Positions 1 to 9,242 of a DNA stretch of 64,000 bases are shown here, piece by piece. Both the position numbers and the translations under genes were made by a program. Source of the DNA: Verrucomicrobiia bacterium (lineage in GTDB: Bacteria > Verrucomicrobiota > Verrucomicrobiia > Verrucomicrobiales > Akkermansiaceae). Location: positions 163,147 through 227,146 of the forward strand of contig CANHQJ010000005.1 of NCBI GenBank assembly GCA_947462875.1, given 5' to 3'. Numbering within the stretch: position 1 is the first letter of the stretch; each line of letters opens with the position of its first letter. The notes under the pieces were generated by a model. That model was not told where the DNA came from. It saw nothing but the letters and a program-made list of their open reading frames with translations, and did not search any database.

Positions 1-2072
1 GTTGGACTATTGCTGGAGGGACCGTATACGGTGGAACCCGTGCCGCTGTAGGAGTAGGCAAACTCCTCCGAGTTTTGCACGCGGGCGCCGTAGGACTTGC
101 CGGTTCCATCGTAAACCAGATTCGTGGGTTCGGTCAGCGTCACGACAGCATTGGCATTGGGCCGCACATTGAGAGTCAGGCTGACGGGCTCGGCCGCTCC
201 ATAAATCCCATTGCCGGCCACCGTCGCCGTGAGAATGGTGGTCCCGGCGGCGTGGGGGGTCACCCAAAACCCGAGGGCGGCACCGCCGATTCCCCCGCTG
301 GTGATGGCGTTGCCGACCGTCGCCACATTGGTGTCGGAAGAAGTCAGGGAAATCGGGAGACCGGTTCCCAAAGAGCTTTGCAGCGTGCCTTCGCCATCGG
401 CCGTGCAGAGCGCGTACCAGCCGGTTTCCCCCGGCCGAGGATTGTTGGTGTTGTTCCATGTCGCAAAGATATTGCCCACGGCAAGGTCCAAGGTTTGACC
501 CGCCACCACATCCGGGAGAGACGGGAAAACAACCCATTGCCGGAGATTTTCGACACGATTCACAAACCCGTAGAAATGAAATGAGTTTCGCGAATTGTCC
601 GGATCGATCTGAAACGAGGCTCTCCCCAAAGAGTCGGCCACATACCGGATATCAATCCGGATCCCTTGGCCGGGACCAAAGGCATTCTGGTCAAAACGGT
701 AGGACCCCGCACCATTTAAGGAAGAGGTTGAAATGGTTTGCCAATGCGTTCCCGGAGCTCCGGCCCCCACCGAAAAAAGCGAGGCCACGTAGGCTCGACC
801 GGGCGTCAATCCGGTCAGATGAAGAACCTCGGTTCCGGTTCCGAAAAGGAATCCGCGGGATAACTCGCCACTCGAAGCGGCTCCCGACACTTCCGTGCCG
901 TTGTTTTCGCACATGCCACCCAGCCCCACCGTGCTGAAATTTCCCCCGGAAGGATTGATATCCTTAAAACGACTCAGGCTCAACCCGTTGACGGACGTGA
1001 TGAGTTCGCCTCGCCGCCGGTCCCAGGAGGGAATGGAGGTCTCCACCCCACGCCGCGTGGCGCGCAAAGCGTTGATGAAGGCCTGGTTGTTCGTGTTGTT
1101 CGGCTGTCCCAACGTATGTTGATACCAAACCCCGGAGGACACCTTCGATCCGTCATTAAATCCGTTGTAATCCGAGAGGGTTCCGGTGGAGTTCTTGACG
1201 GCATAGTCACCGTTGAACGAGTTGTAATTGGGTGAATCTTCCCCCCCAAGTTTGGCCGAGGCGATTTGTGACCAGCGGATATCCTTTCCGTCAATCAGGT
1301 CAAAAGTGCTTCCCCATCCATCATCCCAACTCAACCACCGCTCAACCAACGAAGCCACAATCCCCTCAACCGTGATCAGGGCAAGAGCCGGGTTGGCTAG
1401 TTGGACGAAGGAGATCAAAGGATCGTCCGAGTCCCCATCCGAACGGCCGCCCTGCACGACGTGCAAAGACCCTAGAACACCTGTCACCGGACCTGCATTC
1501 GGTCGGTAGACATTGGGCTGGGTGCTGCCGTCCTTGATCATGACCATGTCGCGGCTTTCGATGTCAAAGTCACCGCCCCAGGTGAAGTAATTGGAGTCGA
1601 ACAACCGCACCGACAGGTATTCACCATCCCGGGTGATACGCTGCGGAGCCGAATTGCTAGTGGACAAGACAATCAAGGTGCCCGCCGGAAGATTTTTCCA
1701 AAGGGGCACATCCTTGAAAATAAAGTAACCCCAGGGTGTGCCGCTATCGGTGGTCCAGTTATCGGTAAAATCCCGCAAGACCATTCCATTGAGGTTGAGT
1801 CCGTCTTGGATCACCAGAAGCTCAATCTGGTTGATGGCCCCACGACTCACGGAAGGGCCTCCCTCTCGGTTCACATTGACCTCATTGATGACAATGGAAG
1901 GGGCCATCCAACCGAACTTCACCGCATGAGTGTAGGTTAGGCGCGTGTCGATACCCGAAGAGGCATCGTTGGTCCAGGCGAACTGCTGGAAATTGCTGCT
2001 TTGTGCCTGAAGATGAGCCCCCGACAACGAGAGAAGAACGAGAAGAAAGAGAAGGAGAATCCTGAGTTTCAT
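1..2072 (-). CDS. Secreted surface protein with lamin-tail-like and MBG-like regions (3' end outside window)
   Basis: I translated the minus strand from ATG at 2072 and found it open to base 1, so about 690 residues are visible and the C-terminus lies off the left edge. Residues 1-24 form a signal peptide (Lys-Leu-Arg, then a long Leu/Val run, ending in QAQ). Around residues 55-150 the pattern beginning IVINEVNVNREGG resembles a lamin-tail domain as used in bacterial exported proteins. The visible end (VYDGTGKSY, then YSYSGTGSTVYG) resembles MBG-type Ig-like repeats. No catalytic motif was seen. No Shine-Dalgarno is visible upstream, but signal peptide and continuity support this start. Likely exported or cell-surface; exact role unknown. 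Confidence 0.75.
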   Translation of the reverse strand, partial: MKLRILLLFLLVLLSLSGAHLQAQSSNFQQFAWTNDASSGIDTRLTYTHAVKFGWMAPSIVINEVNVNREGGPSVSRGAINQIELLVIQDGLNLNGMVLRDFTDNWTTDSGTPWGYFIFKDVPLWKNLPAGTLIVLSTSNSAPQRITRDGEYLSVRLFDSNYFTWGGDFDIESRDMVMIKDGSTQPNVYRPNAGPVTGVLGSLHVVQGGRSDGDSDDPLISFVQLANPALALITVEGIVASLVERWLSWDDGWGSTFDLIDGKDIRWSQIASAKLGGEDSPNYNSFNGDYAVKNSTGTLSDYNGFNDGSKVSSGVWYQHTLGQPNNTNNQAFINALRATRRGVETSIPSWDRRRGELITSVNGLSLSRFKDINPSGGNFSTVGLGGMCENNGTEVSGAASSGELSRGFLFGTGTEVLHLTGLTPGRAYVASLFSVGAGAPGTHWQTISTSSLNGAGSYRFDQNAFGPGQGIRIDIRYVADSLGRASFQIDPDNSRNSFHFYGFVNRVENLRQWVVFPSLPDVVAGQTLDLAVGNIFATWNNTNNPRPGETGWYALCTADGEGTLQSSLGTGLPISLTSSDTNVATVGNAITSGGIGGAALGFWVTPHAAGTTILTATVAGNGIYGAAEPVSLTLNVRPNANAVVTLTEPTNLVYDGTGKSYGARVQNSEEFAYSYSGTGSTVYGPSSNSP

Positions 2073-2709
2073 CGAAGGAGAAAATCTATTTTGGTTTTTT
2101 CAAAAAAATACGACTTGATTTGCGAACCGACGAGTTCGCTCTTGGGGATGCTGAAGGCCACTGCGGAATCGATCAGCACCACGCTGCGTGAAGCCCGTGT
2201 GATTGCTGCTTCCTCTGCGATCAGTTGTTCTATGGCTTGCAGACAGATTAGAATGCTGGGTACACAAAGGGTGTGGAGATTCAACAAGGACCTATGATGC
2301 ATGCGGCTCGAACATCGTTCAGAGCCCCCGAAGAGTTTTGGTTCTGCCATGGAATGATCAAATAGTTTGTTCCGCTCGTGACTGTGTTGCGGAATACGGA
2401 AAAGCTACAAGAACTCCTGGCACCGCGCAAGAATCATTTCGCTGCGCTCGGAATGTCTGGATTTTTATCTTAGGATTAATGTGTCCTTGTCGACTTCCCT
2501 GACTGGGTTCATTTACTAGGTTTGAGTGCTTTTTTCTTTTCGATTAGAGATCGCGCCTCATTCTCTGCCATTTCTATTCTTCTTGATGATTCTAGGCAAA
2601 GCTGGTGTTCTCTCGTCCCCTTGTCAGCTCTCTGATGCCCTTCTGTTCCACTCTGTAAATCAAAATTTAATGTGTTTTTTAATACGACACGTGATTCCCC
2701 AACAAAAAT
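2073..2709. other. Gene-poor AT-rich intergenic stretch
   Basis: About 640 bases between the surface-protein gene and the tRNA terminator, more AT-rich than the flanks. The short open frames here show no recognisable domain, no plausible ribosome site and no codon bias like the neighbouring genes. It may hold decayed sequence and the promoter of the minus-strand surface-protein gene. I can assign nothing specific. Confidence 0.5.
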
Positions 2710-2738
2710 CCCGAGGCGTTAAAGCCTCGGGACTTTTT
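2710..2738 (-). terminator. Intrinsic terminator downstream of tRNA-Leu
   Basis: A perfect 8-bp stem (CCCGAGGC / GCCTCGGG) encloses the loop GTTAAA at 2718-2723. On the minus strand it is followed by ATTTTTG, on the plus strand by ACTTTTTAC. It can work in both directions. It sits just past the 3' end of the minus-strand tRNA-Leu, its most likely client. Confidence 0.85.
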
Positions 2739-2755
2739 ACTTCTCCGAAAAGAAG

Positions 2756-2837
2756 TGCTCGAAAGGTGACTCGAACACCCACAGGTTTCCCTACTAGATC
2801 CTTAGTCTAGCGCGTCTACCAATTCCGCCATCCGAGC
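2756..2837 (-). tRNA. tRNA-Leu (anticodon AAG)
   Basis: The minus strand folds as a class II tRNA of 82 nt: acceptor GCTCGGA pairs with TTCGAGC, discriminator A, D-arm GGCGGAATTGGTAGACGCG, anticodon stem CTAGA/TCTAG, variable arm, and T-arm with GTTCGAGTC. The anticodon loop reads CTAAGGA, giving anticodon AAG at 2801-2803 (Leu codons CUU/CUC). The long variable arm and D-loop fit tRNA-Leu. CCA is not encoded (CTT follows the discriminator), so it must be added enzymatically. A34 is unusual for bacterial tRNA-Leu, where GAG is the usual form. Confidence 0.93.
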
Positions 2838-2975
2838 AATGATGTGGTGCGACTTGCGTCGCGGGGCGGGGATAAAACGGAATTTTTCGCGCTTTGGCAA
2901 GAAAATCTTATCAAAATTTTGTCTGCCGCCACTTCGCGGCTTTTCTTCCGCGGGTGTTCTGCTAGTCCTAGGGCC

Positions 2976-3965
2976 ATGCCTGCTCTGGTGATTCGACAAT
3001 TTGGCGCTGCGGCTGATGTTTTGGAAATGGATAGCGCGCCGATGCCTAAGGTCGGACCGGGAGAAGTGCGGGTGCGCATTCTGGCGGCTCCGATCAACCC
3101 CGCGGATCTGAACTGGATCGAGGGCACCTATGGCACGCGGCCCAAGCTGCCGGCCACGCCGGGGACCGAGGCGGTGGGCGAGGTGATCGAATCGAATGCC
3201 GCGCCCCTCAGCGTGGGGACGCGCGTGATTTTTCTGAGTTACGCCCATGGGTGGCAAACCGATCGCGTCGTCAGGGCGGACGAGTTGCTGGCGGTGCCGG
3301 GGGACTTGCCCGTGCCCGATTTGGCGATGCTCAAGGTCAATCCTGCCACGGCCTGGCGCATGTTGCATGACTTCGCCCCGCTAAGCCCCGGCGCGGTGGT
3401 GGTGCAAAATGCGGCGAACTCGGGGGTGGGGCGCTGTGTGATCCAGATCGCGCATGCTCTGGGACTGCGCACGATCAACATGGTGCGCCAAGTTTCGCTG
3501 GCCGATGAGCTTCAGGCCTGCGGAGCGGATCTGGTGTGCGGTGATGACGAGGCAGGCAAAGAGGCCGCGCTGGCGTATTTGCGGAAACAGGGCGTGCGCG
3601 CATCGTTGGCGCTGAATGCCGTGGGTGGCGAGAGCGCGCTGCGCCAGCTCGATTTGTTAGAGGAGGGCGCCACGCAGGTCACTTACGGTGCGATGGGGCG
3701 CAGACCGCTCACCATTCCTAACAAGTTTTTGATTTTCCGCGACATCCGGTTCCGCGGATTTTGGCTGACGCACTGGCTGGCACAGGCATCGTCCGCCGAG
3801 ATCGCGGGGACGTACGATGCCTTGCTCGAGCTTCTGCGCCGTGGGAGATTGCACCAGCCTGTGGATTCCCTACATCCCCTCCCCTCCTTCCGCGAAGCCC
3901 TGCAACGCCTGCACGCAGCGGATCGCAAAGGAAAAATTCTCTTCGCGCCCGCTACGGAAAAGTAG
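2976..3965 (+). CDS. MDR-family 2-enoyl thioester reductase (MECR/ETR1-like)
   Basis: 329 residues. Predicted NADPH-dependent reduction of trans-2-enoyl thioesters, as in mitochondrial fatty-acid synthesis enoyl reductase, in the cytoplasm. The N-terminal GroES-like domain contains NPADLNWIEGTYG. The Rossmann part has QNAANSGVGRCVIQIA followed by LGLRTINMVR, and the C-terminal half has VTYGAMG and FRDIRFRGFWLTHW, all typical of the MECR subgroup. No structural-zinc cysteine cluster is present. The frame is open from 2844, but ATG at 2976 is chosen because homology starts there (MPALVIRQFG). It stands alone between the tRNA and a repeat copy. Confidence 0.85.
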   Translation: MPALVIRQFGAAADVLEMDSAPMPKVGPGEVRVRILAAPINPADLNWIEGTYGTRPKLPATPGTEAVGEVIESNAAPLSVGTRVIFLSYAHGWQTDRVVRADELLAVPGDLPVPDLAMLKVNPATAWRMLHDFAPLSPGAVVVQNAANSGVGRCVIQIAHALGLRTINMVRQVSLADELQACGADLVCGDDEAGKEAALAYLRKQGVRASLALNAVGGESALRQLDLLEEGATQVTYGAMGRRPLTIPNKFLIFRDIRFRGFWLTHWLAQASSAEIAGTYDALLELLRRGRLHQPVDSLHPLPSFREALQRLHAADRKGKILFAPATEK

Positions 3966-4011
3966 CGGTGTCTGCACGTCCTGAGACCGCGCCGTGGTGA
4001 AAGCACAAAAT

Positions 4012-4052
4012 CCCCGGGAACGCTGAGCCCTAGCTCGGCCAGAAATTACATT
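4012..4052 (+). repeat. Partial copy R3 of dispersed repeat R
   Basis: About 40 bases containing CCCGGGAACGCTGAGCCC then AGCTCGG match the outer part of copies R1 (6361-6470, opposite strand) and R2 (61864-61975). It reads inward toward the minus-strand gene at 4142-6304, so this gene is bracketed by inverted R sequences. The inner half of R is not conserved here. Confidence 0.65.
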
Positions 4053-4141
4053 GCGCAACATCCCAAGTCCACCATCCTCACCAGAGCATGATGATCTAAC
4101 AGAAGAAATACTCGTTTCCAAGGACCACATTCATGATCTGA

Positions 4142-6304
4142 TCATTTCGTTCTTTTTGCGAACCACTTTTCCCACGCGTCTTGGTCGAGACCGAATGATT
4201 CACCAGTCATTTCCGCAAGTTGTCCCGCGATGTGATGACGAAATTCTTGAACCGATACCCATTCATCGGCCAGATGGGAAAAATCCGCACCTAACAGAAT
4301 GATCATTTCATTCACCGCGCTGGCATCCGAACTCTCACCGATCCTTCCTATCATCCCTGAGACGGTCATCGCGTCGCATTTCTTTTGGGATTTTACGAGC
4401 AACCGCTTTCGAATCGCGCGGGCTATCGAAGCTACATGGCTTTTTCCGCCCTCAATTCTTGCCAACTCCCACGATAATTCATTCAGTTTCTCAATGGGAG
4501 TTTGAGGATCATCTAACATCGCGGCAATCGTTGCTGCCGCATTTTCCTCGCGACGCAGTAGGAGCATTTGGAATTCGTTCCGCACATTGCCAGGCTTCAG
4601 TTGGGTGATCCGATTCTTGACATCAGCGATGATGTTCGGACCCGAATATTCATCGAGATCCATCGACCAGAAATCCTCCTCAAGGTCTTCCCAAAAATGG
4701 CTAATCGCACGGGGGTCGTCTCGCTTGAGCATTTCCCTGAATAGCATTCTCCGATTGTGATCAGGTTCAGGAAATTTTTCGGCTAACTTTAACAACTGAT
4801 CCGAGGTAACGAGACCAGACGCATTTGAGAGAATTTCTGGCAGTAAGATCGAAGTGTAGTCCGCAACTGTCATGGCATCGGGATCAATATCCATTGCAGA
4901 AAACAAACGACTGAAACCAGACATATCCACACGCCCCGTGCCTTTCACCGGATCGCGCGGCATATCCTCTTTTTCCTCTTCGACCTGTGCGGCTCCATTC
5001 AGCATGAGTCCCATCATCAAATCCACCCCAACTTTCGACTTTTTCTTGCAGAGCATCTCAGGAATGGAAGAAACGACCGCAGTATCTCCCGGAGCTACCC
5101 TAAGACAGTGAATTCCCAGGCTTTCCACCCAGTCGCCGCCATCGATTTGATTGGGGAGATCATGCTTCCATGAATCGATTTCTCCCAACAAATAAATGAT
5201 ATTCTGCTCCGGCTTATTCCCCGATCCCACGTTGATTAGCCTTTCCATGTAGTCTCTGCCGCGCTTGTCGCCTGTGGCTGCGAGGATACACGCGTAAATA
5301 TGACGCAAGGTTTCATCAATTTTCAGGTCGTTTATCCGCAGGAAAATCGTATCTTTAGATGCATCATTCGCATTCGATAGTGTATGTTCGATATATGGCC
5401 AATTTCTCTCTACAAACAATCGAGCCTTGGTCTCATCTCCCATGATGTTCCTACGGAAAGAGGGTTCCGCCAACAGTTGATAAACTCCGTTTACCAGCCT
5501 TGGTGAATGCCCGTAAAGCGCACGGAATCGGTTTCCTTCATCGCTTGTGTCAACCCCGGATTCCAATGTGACTTGAGCGTTGATAATGACGGAATACATT
5601 TTCAAATCTCGTGCGGTCTTTAGAGTGATTTGCTTGATTGACTGTCGTAGCTGCTGCTTGACGATACCCTTCACCCGAACCCGGCGACCATGCCAGTCAA
5701 CCTTATAGCTCTCAGAGCGCCCTGATGCACCTGTCAAATAGACATCTTTTGCCCCATACTCGAACCACCAGACCCCATTCATTGACCATAATTTGCCGAC
5801 AAGCTCCACTTCTTTGCCCTCCATCTTGGATAAGTCAACAATCGGCTCACCTTCGACTTTCGGCATTTCCAAACCACTTTCGAGTGCTTCGATGGAATGC
5901 AAAAAATAGCTAATCCTGACCCCGCCACCAAAGGCAAACCCATCTCTGATTTCTCCTTTTAGCCGATATCTTGATCCCTTTTTGAGCTTTTCGATGGTTT
6001 TCCCAAACACCTCAACATGAATGGAATCGGTCGGTTCCAGCACCAAGCCGCCAAACTCTCTCGCTCGCAAAGATCCTGCCCATTGATCAAGAGCGTATGA
6101 TGAAAAGCTCTGATCATCGAGTCCATCGGCCAAAATGTCAACGGCGGCGCCAAATGCAAAAGTTCTCTGATTTACTTTCAAACCCGAAAGATCGCAAGAG
6201 ACTTTGCCCAGAGCGGTGCTGGCGCATGCGAGCAAAAGGGATATACATAAAACCGCGCGCAGCTTCGTTCGCACGAAGGTAAGGATAATTCCTATCAGTT
6301 GCAT
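4142..6304 (-). CDS. Secreted protein of unknown function in repeat-bounded AT-rich cassette
   Basis: 720 residues from ATG at 6304, chosen because it gives a signal peptide (basic FVRTKLR, hydrophobic core, ACASTALGK cleavage region). The frame extends upstream to 6409, but that part lies inside repeat R1. Residues ~30-250 look beta-rich and OB-like (GKEVELVGKLW; RRVRVKGIVK). The rest looks helical and repetitive, perhaps HEAT-like, with a Lys/Arg-rich C-terminus. I do not recognise the family. Composition is visibly more AT-rich than neighbouring genes, and R3 and R1 lie on either side in inverted orientation, which suggests acquisition. Confidence 0.7.
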   Translation of the reverse strand: MQLIGIILTFVRTKLRAVLCISLLLACASTALGKVSCDLSGLKVNQRTFAFGAAVDILADGLDDQSFSSYALDQWAGSLRAREFGGLVLEPTDSIHVEVFGKTIEKLKKGSRYRLKGEIRDGFAFGGGVRISYFLHSIEALESGLEMPKVEGEPIVDLSKMEGKEVELVGKLWSMNGVWWFEYGAKDVYLTGASGRSESYKVDWHGRRVRVKGIVKQQLRQSIKQITLKTARDLKMYSVIINAQVTLESGVDTSDEGNRFRALYGHSPRLVNGVYQLLAEPSFRRNIMGDETKARLFVERNWPYIEHTLSNANDASKDTIFLRINDLKIDETLRHIYACILAATGDKRGRDYMERLINVGSGNKPEQNIIYLLGEIDSWKHDLPNQIDGGDWVESLGIHCLRVAPGDTAVVSSIPEMLCKKKSKVGVDLMMGLMLNGAAQVEEEKEDMPRDPVKGTGRVDMSGFSRLFSAMDIDPDAMTVADYTSILLPEILSNASGLVTSDQLLKLAEKFPEPDHNRRMLFREMLKRDDPRAISHFWEDLEEDFWSMDLDEYSGPNIIADVKNRITQLKPGNVRNEFQMLLLRREENAAATIAAMLDDPQTPIEKLNELSWELARIEGGKSHVASIARAIRKRLLVKSQKKCDAMTVSGMIGRIGESSDASAVNEMIILLGADFSHLADEWVSVQEFRHHIAGQLAEMTGESFGLDQDAWEKWFAKRTK

Positions 6305-6360
6305 AGAATAGCTATAATCATCCTCAAGACAGTTGTCTAGAAAGATGATTTCTGGCCGAG

Positions 6361-6470
6361 CCATGATGTGAGATCCTACTTCGTCCGGCAGGGGGAATAC
6401 GAAGGACAAGCGCCGTCGTCACGATTGAAGATTCGCGCCGAGCTTGGGCTCAGCGCTCCCGGGGGAGGCG
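6361..6470 (-). repeat. Copy R1 of dispersed repeat R (~110 bp)
   Basis: The reverse complement aligns almost end to end with R2 (61864-61975): shared blocks include GCTGAGCCCAAGCTCGGCGC, ACGGCGCTTGTCCTTCG and CCCCCTGCCGGACGAAGT. The core has CTTCG...CGAAG inverted arms. It lies between the AT-rich secreted-protein gene and the rplY terminator and reads inward to that gene. The chance reading frame across R encodes the same peptide start (MSF, then FPLPDEVGS) in both copies, but this is not taken as a gene. Confidence 0.88.
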
Positions 6471-6480
6471 AAGGCACAAA

Positions 6481-6509
6481 AAAAGCCGGGGATGATTCCC
6501 CGGCTTTTT
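6481..6509. terminator. Bidirectional intrinsic terminator after rplY
   Basis: An 8-bp stem GCCGGGGA/TCCCCGGC at 6485-6504 with loop TGAT is flanked by A-tract on the left and T-tract on the right. Transcripts from either strand would end in U-runs. It lies directly past the rplY stop codon (minus strand). Confidence 0.9.
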
Positions 6510-6525
6510 GTTGGATGGGAAGAAA

Positions 6526-7143
6526 TTACTTCTTCTTGCCTTTGGGCGCAGGTGCGGCTTCCACCACCACTTCTTCCACCACACGTGGTTTGGCGAGGTG
6601 GGCTACCACCACATCGGCGGCGTGCGTGGCTTTGACACCTTGCGGAAGTTGGAGCTCGCCGATGTGGAGCGAGTCGCCGACTTGCAGATGAGTCACGTCA
6701 GCGGTGAGGGTATCGGGAAGATCGTTGGGCATGCAGCGGATTTCCAGCGAGTGCACGGTGTGCTCCAGCAGGCCGCCGCCGTTTTTCACACCGACAGGCT
6801 CGCCTGCGAGGTGAAGGGGCACGTGTGCGGTGATCTCGGTGTTTTCATCGATGGCGCGGAAGTCCGCGTGAATCGCGGCACCGGTGATGCCGTGGTGTTG
6901 CACCGCTTGCAGGAATGCCAGCGAGGTGCCTACGCCCTCGATGTCCAGGTTGATGAGAATGTTTTCCGAGCTGCTGTGAGCAAGCACGTCGTTGAAAGCG
7001 CGGGCATCCACTTTCAGGTTTTGATTGGCTTGACCCATTCCATACATCACGGAGGGCAGCCAGCCTTCTTTGCGCATTTGGTTGAGACGACCGGAACCAG
7101 TGCGGTTGCGGAGAGCGGCTTTGAGATTCGTTTTCTTGGACAT
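6526..7143 (-). CDS. rplY: 50S ribosomal protein L25/TL5/CTC
   Basis: 205 residues, the long CTC form with C-terminal domain. It binds 5S rRNA in the large ribosomal subunit. The N-terminal part has LRNRTGSGRLNQMRKEGWLP (5S-binding beta-barrel) and VMYG. The C-terminal TL5 domain includes LEIRCMPNDLPDTLTADVTH and LQVGDSLHIGEL. The tail is acidic then basic, ending APKGKKK. A strong terminator follows. The usual neighbours of this gene (prs, pth) are not adjacent here. Confidence 0.95.
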   Translation of the reverse strand: MSKKTNLKAALRNRTGSGRLNQMRKEGWLPSVMYGMGQANQNLKVDARAFNDVLAHSSSENILINLDIEGVGTSLAFLQAVQHHGITGAAIHADFRAIDENTEITAHVPLHLAGEPVGVKNGGGLLEHTVHSLEIRCMPNDLPDTLTADVTHLQVGDSLHIGELQLPQGVKATHAADVVVAHLAKPRVVEEVVVEAAPAPKGKKK

Positions 7144-7316
7144 GATACGCGAGCGTTAGTGTTTGGCGGAGAGGTTCCAACCCCTCCAGCGGGGTGGGGG
7201 ATTTAGCGAATTCCGCCGCACTTGTCAAAATTTTGTTTCTCGAATGGCCGAATTTTTTCCTTTTTGGCGGATATTTTGCCAATTTGGGGGATTTTTTTGA
7301 TTTTTTCCCTTGCCCA

Positions 7317-8252
7317 TTAGTAGGAACCTGCGGATTCACTGAGGCGGTAGGAAGCTTGGTAGCGGCCGGTTTGTTCTTTGGCGAGCTGACGCAGGAGGTC
7401 ATTGAGCAGGGCGGAGGCTCCGAAGCGGTAGCGCGCGGGTCGCAGCCAGGCATCGCCCAGGGTTTCTTTGACGGCGATGAGAAACTGGATGGCTTGCTTG
7501 GCCGTGCGAATGCCGCCGGCGGGTTTCATCGCGATTTCCACGCCGGTGGCGAGGTAATGATCGCGGATCGCCTCGAGCATGACCTGATTGTTGCCGAGCG
7601 TGGCGTTGGCGGATGTTTTGCCGGTGCTGGTTTTGATAAAATCTCCGGCGCGCAGCACGCGCATGGCGAGAAACGAGGCGGCGCGGATGTTATCGTAGGT
7701 TTCGAGTTCGCTGGTCTCGAAAATGACTTTCAGGGTGGCATCGCCGCATTCTTCCCGCACGGCGGCGATTTCCTCCTGCACGCGTGTGAGATCGCCGCAG
7801 AGGAAAGCTCCGCGCGAGATGACCATATCGATCTCATCCGCGCCATCGTTCACGGCGGCGCGCACTTCCGCGAGGCGGGTTTTCAGCGGGGCCTGGCCGG
7901 AGGGGAAGGCGGTGGCCACGGAGGCGATTTTCACCGGGCTGCCTTCCAACACGCGATGGGCGGCACGCACCATCGCAGGATAGACGCAGACGGCAGCGGT
8001 GGACGGCGCATCGAATTCATCGGCGGGGTGCAGCGCCTTGCGGCAGAGCGACTCGACCTTGCCCGGGGTATCCTTGCCTTCCAGTGTGGTGAGATCCACC
8101 ATCGAGATGGCGAGGCGCAGGGCGAAAACTTTCGACTCCTTTTTAATACTACGTGTGGCGTATTTCGCAACGCGCTCTTCCACACCCACGGCATCCACCG
8201 GTCCTACTTCGTGAATCAGCTGACGCAAGGATGAGGACGATGTCGTGGACAT
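7317..8252 (-). CDS. deoC: Deoxyribose-phosphate aldolase
   Basis: 311 residues. Class I aldolase that cleaves 2-deoxyribose-5-phosphate to glyceraldehyde-3-phosphate and acetaldehyde in deoxynucleoside catabolism. The TIM-barrel motifs are present: CVYPAMV, SVATAFPSGQ, ADEIDMVISRGAFLCGD, and the Schiff-base lysine in FIKTSTGKT, then KPAGGIRT. Start MSTTSSSS (8252) was chosen; a second ATG six codons upstream (8270, MPHHSP) is equally possible because no clear ribosome site is seen. The N-terminal extension is longer than in E. coli DeoC. Confidence 0.92.
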   Translation of the reverse strand: MSTTSSSSLRQLIHEVGPVDAVGVEERVAKYATRSIKKESKVFALRLAISMVDLTTLEGKDTPGKVESLCRKALHPADEFDAPSTAAVCVYPAMVRAAHRVLEGSPVKIASVATAFPSGQAPLKTRLAEVRAAVNDGADEIDMVISRGAFLCGDLTRVQEEIAAVREECGDATLKVIFETSELETYDNIRAASFLAMRVLRAGDFIKTSTGKTSANATLGNNQVMLEAIRDHYLATGVEIAMKPAGGIRTAKQAIQFLIAVKETLGDAWLRPARYRFGASALLNDLLRQLAKEQTGRYQASYRLSESAGSY

Positions 8253-8357
8253 GGGGGAATGATGCGGCATGCGGACGTTTCTGCCAAGCGGGAAAATGTG
8301 CGGGTGTATGCGTGATTTTTGCAAGATCGCACTTGCGCGCACGGGGAATGTCGATGA

Positions 8358-9233
8358 ATGTTTTTCGCGTTGAGCGAAGACCCCGCAACCTATCGTGAGA
8401 AAATCCGCATTCCCTGGTGGATGGTTCTGAATGTATTGAGTCTCGACGCGCCATTGGTCGCCGTGGTCTGGCTGTATGTGTTGGCGCGGGCCTGGGATGT
8501 GAATTATGTGGAGCCGCTGCTGCCGGTGGTGCTGGGCTTGGTGGTGTGGATCGTGTATGCGACGGATCGGCTGCTCGATTGCAAGTGGAAGCAGGAGACT
8601 TCGTTTCCGCTGCGTCACCGCGTGCATCAGCTGCATGAAAAGCGTTTTGTCATGGCGATCGGGATTGCGGTCATCGCCGTGGCGGTGATTTCATTGAATG
8701 TGTTGCAATGGAGCATTGTGCAAACCGCGATGCTGCCTCTGGCGGCGACGGCGGGATTTTTCGCTTTGTCGTTTTTCGGTCCATCGAACCAGCGTGTATC
8801 GTATTCCAAAAACCTCCTCGCGGGCTATGCCTTCGCGTGGGGCGTGGGCGCGGGCCTGATCGGTCTGCTCGGTCTGCCGCAGCCGAGCAATTTGTTCAAG
8901 CTGTTCGCACCGGAAATGCTGGTGTTCGGTCTGTTGTGCGTGATCAACATCACAGCGGTGGACTTGTGGGTGAAGGGCAGTGACGAACTGGATGAGGAAG
9001 CGGAGGAGTGGGCCTTGACGATGCCGCTGATGGTGCTGGCGTTTTTTTCCGTGCTGATGATGCGCACGGCGGACAAGGAGCAAACGAGCCCGTTTTATGT
9101 GAGCATGTTGATCGCGGCCGCGCTGATGTATGTGGTGAACCGCATGCGGCGCCATCTCTCGGCGGATTTTTTACGATTGAGCAGCGATCTGATTCTGCTG
9201 ATCGCGGCGTTGTTCTTTTTCCTTATCCATTGA
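8358..9233 (+). CDS. Multi-pass membrane protein, UbiA-superfamily-like
   Basis: 291 residues with about eight predicted membrane segments. An Asp-rich site YATDRLLD near residue 70, with RHRVHQLHEKR soon after, and a second Asp cluster (DLWVKGSDELDEEAE) near residue 200 lie at loop positions reminiscent of the two Asp motifs of UbiA prenyltransferases, but they do not match the consensus NxxxDxxxD exactly. The assignment is tentative; it could be an uncharacterised polytopic protein. The next gene begins 9 bases downstream on the same strand, so they are probably co-transcribed. Confidence 0.5.
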   Translation: MFFALSEDPATYREKIRIPWWMVLNVLSLDAPLVAVVWLYVLARAWDVNYVEPLLPVVLGLVVWIVYATDRLLDCKWKQETSFPLRHRVHQLHEKRFVMAIGIAVIAVAVISLNVLQWSIVQTAMLPLAATAGFFALSFFGPSNQRVSYSKNLLAGYAFAWGVGAGLIGLLGLPQPSNLFKLFAPEMLVFGLLCVINITAVDLWVKGSDELDEEAEEWALTMPLMVLAFFSVLMMRTADKEQTSPFYVSMLIAAALMYVVNRMRRHLSADFLRLSSDLILLIAALFFFLIH

Positions 9234-9242
9234 ATCACTCCC

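Noticed and set aside
2203..2502. 99-residue plus-strand frame
   Set aside because: No domain, no ribosome site and composition unlike real genes; kept as part of the intergenic stretch.
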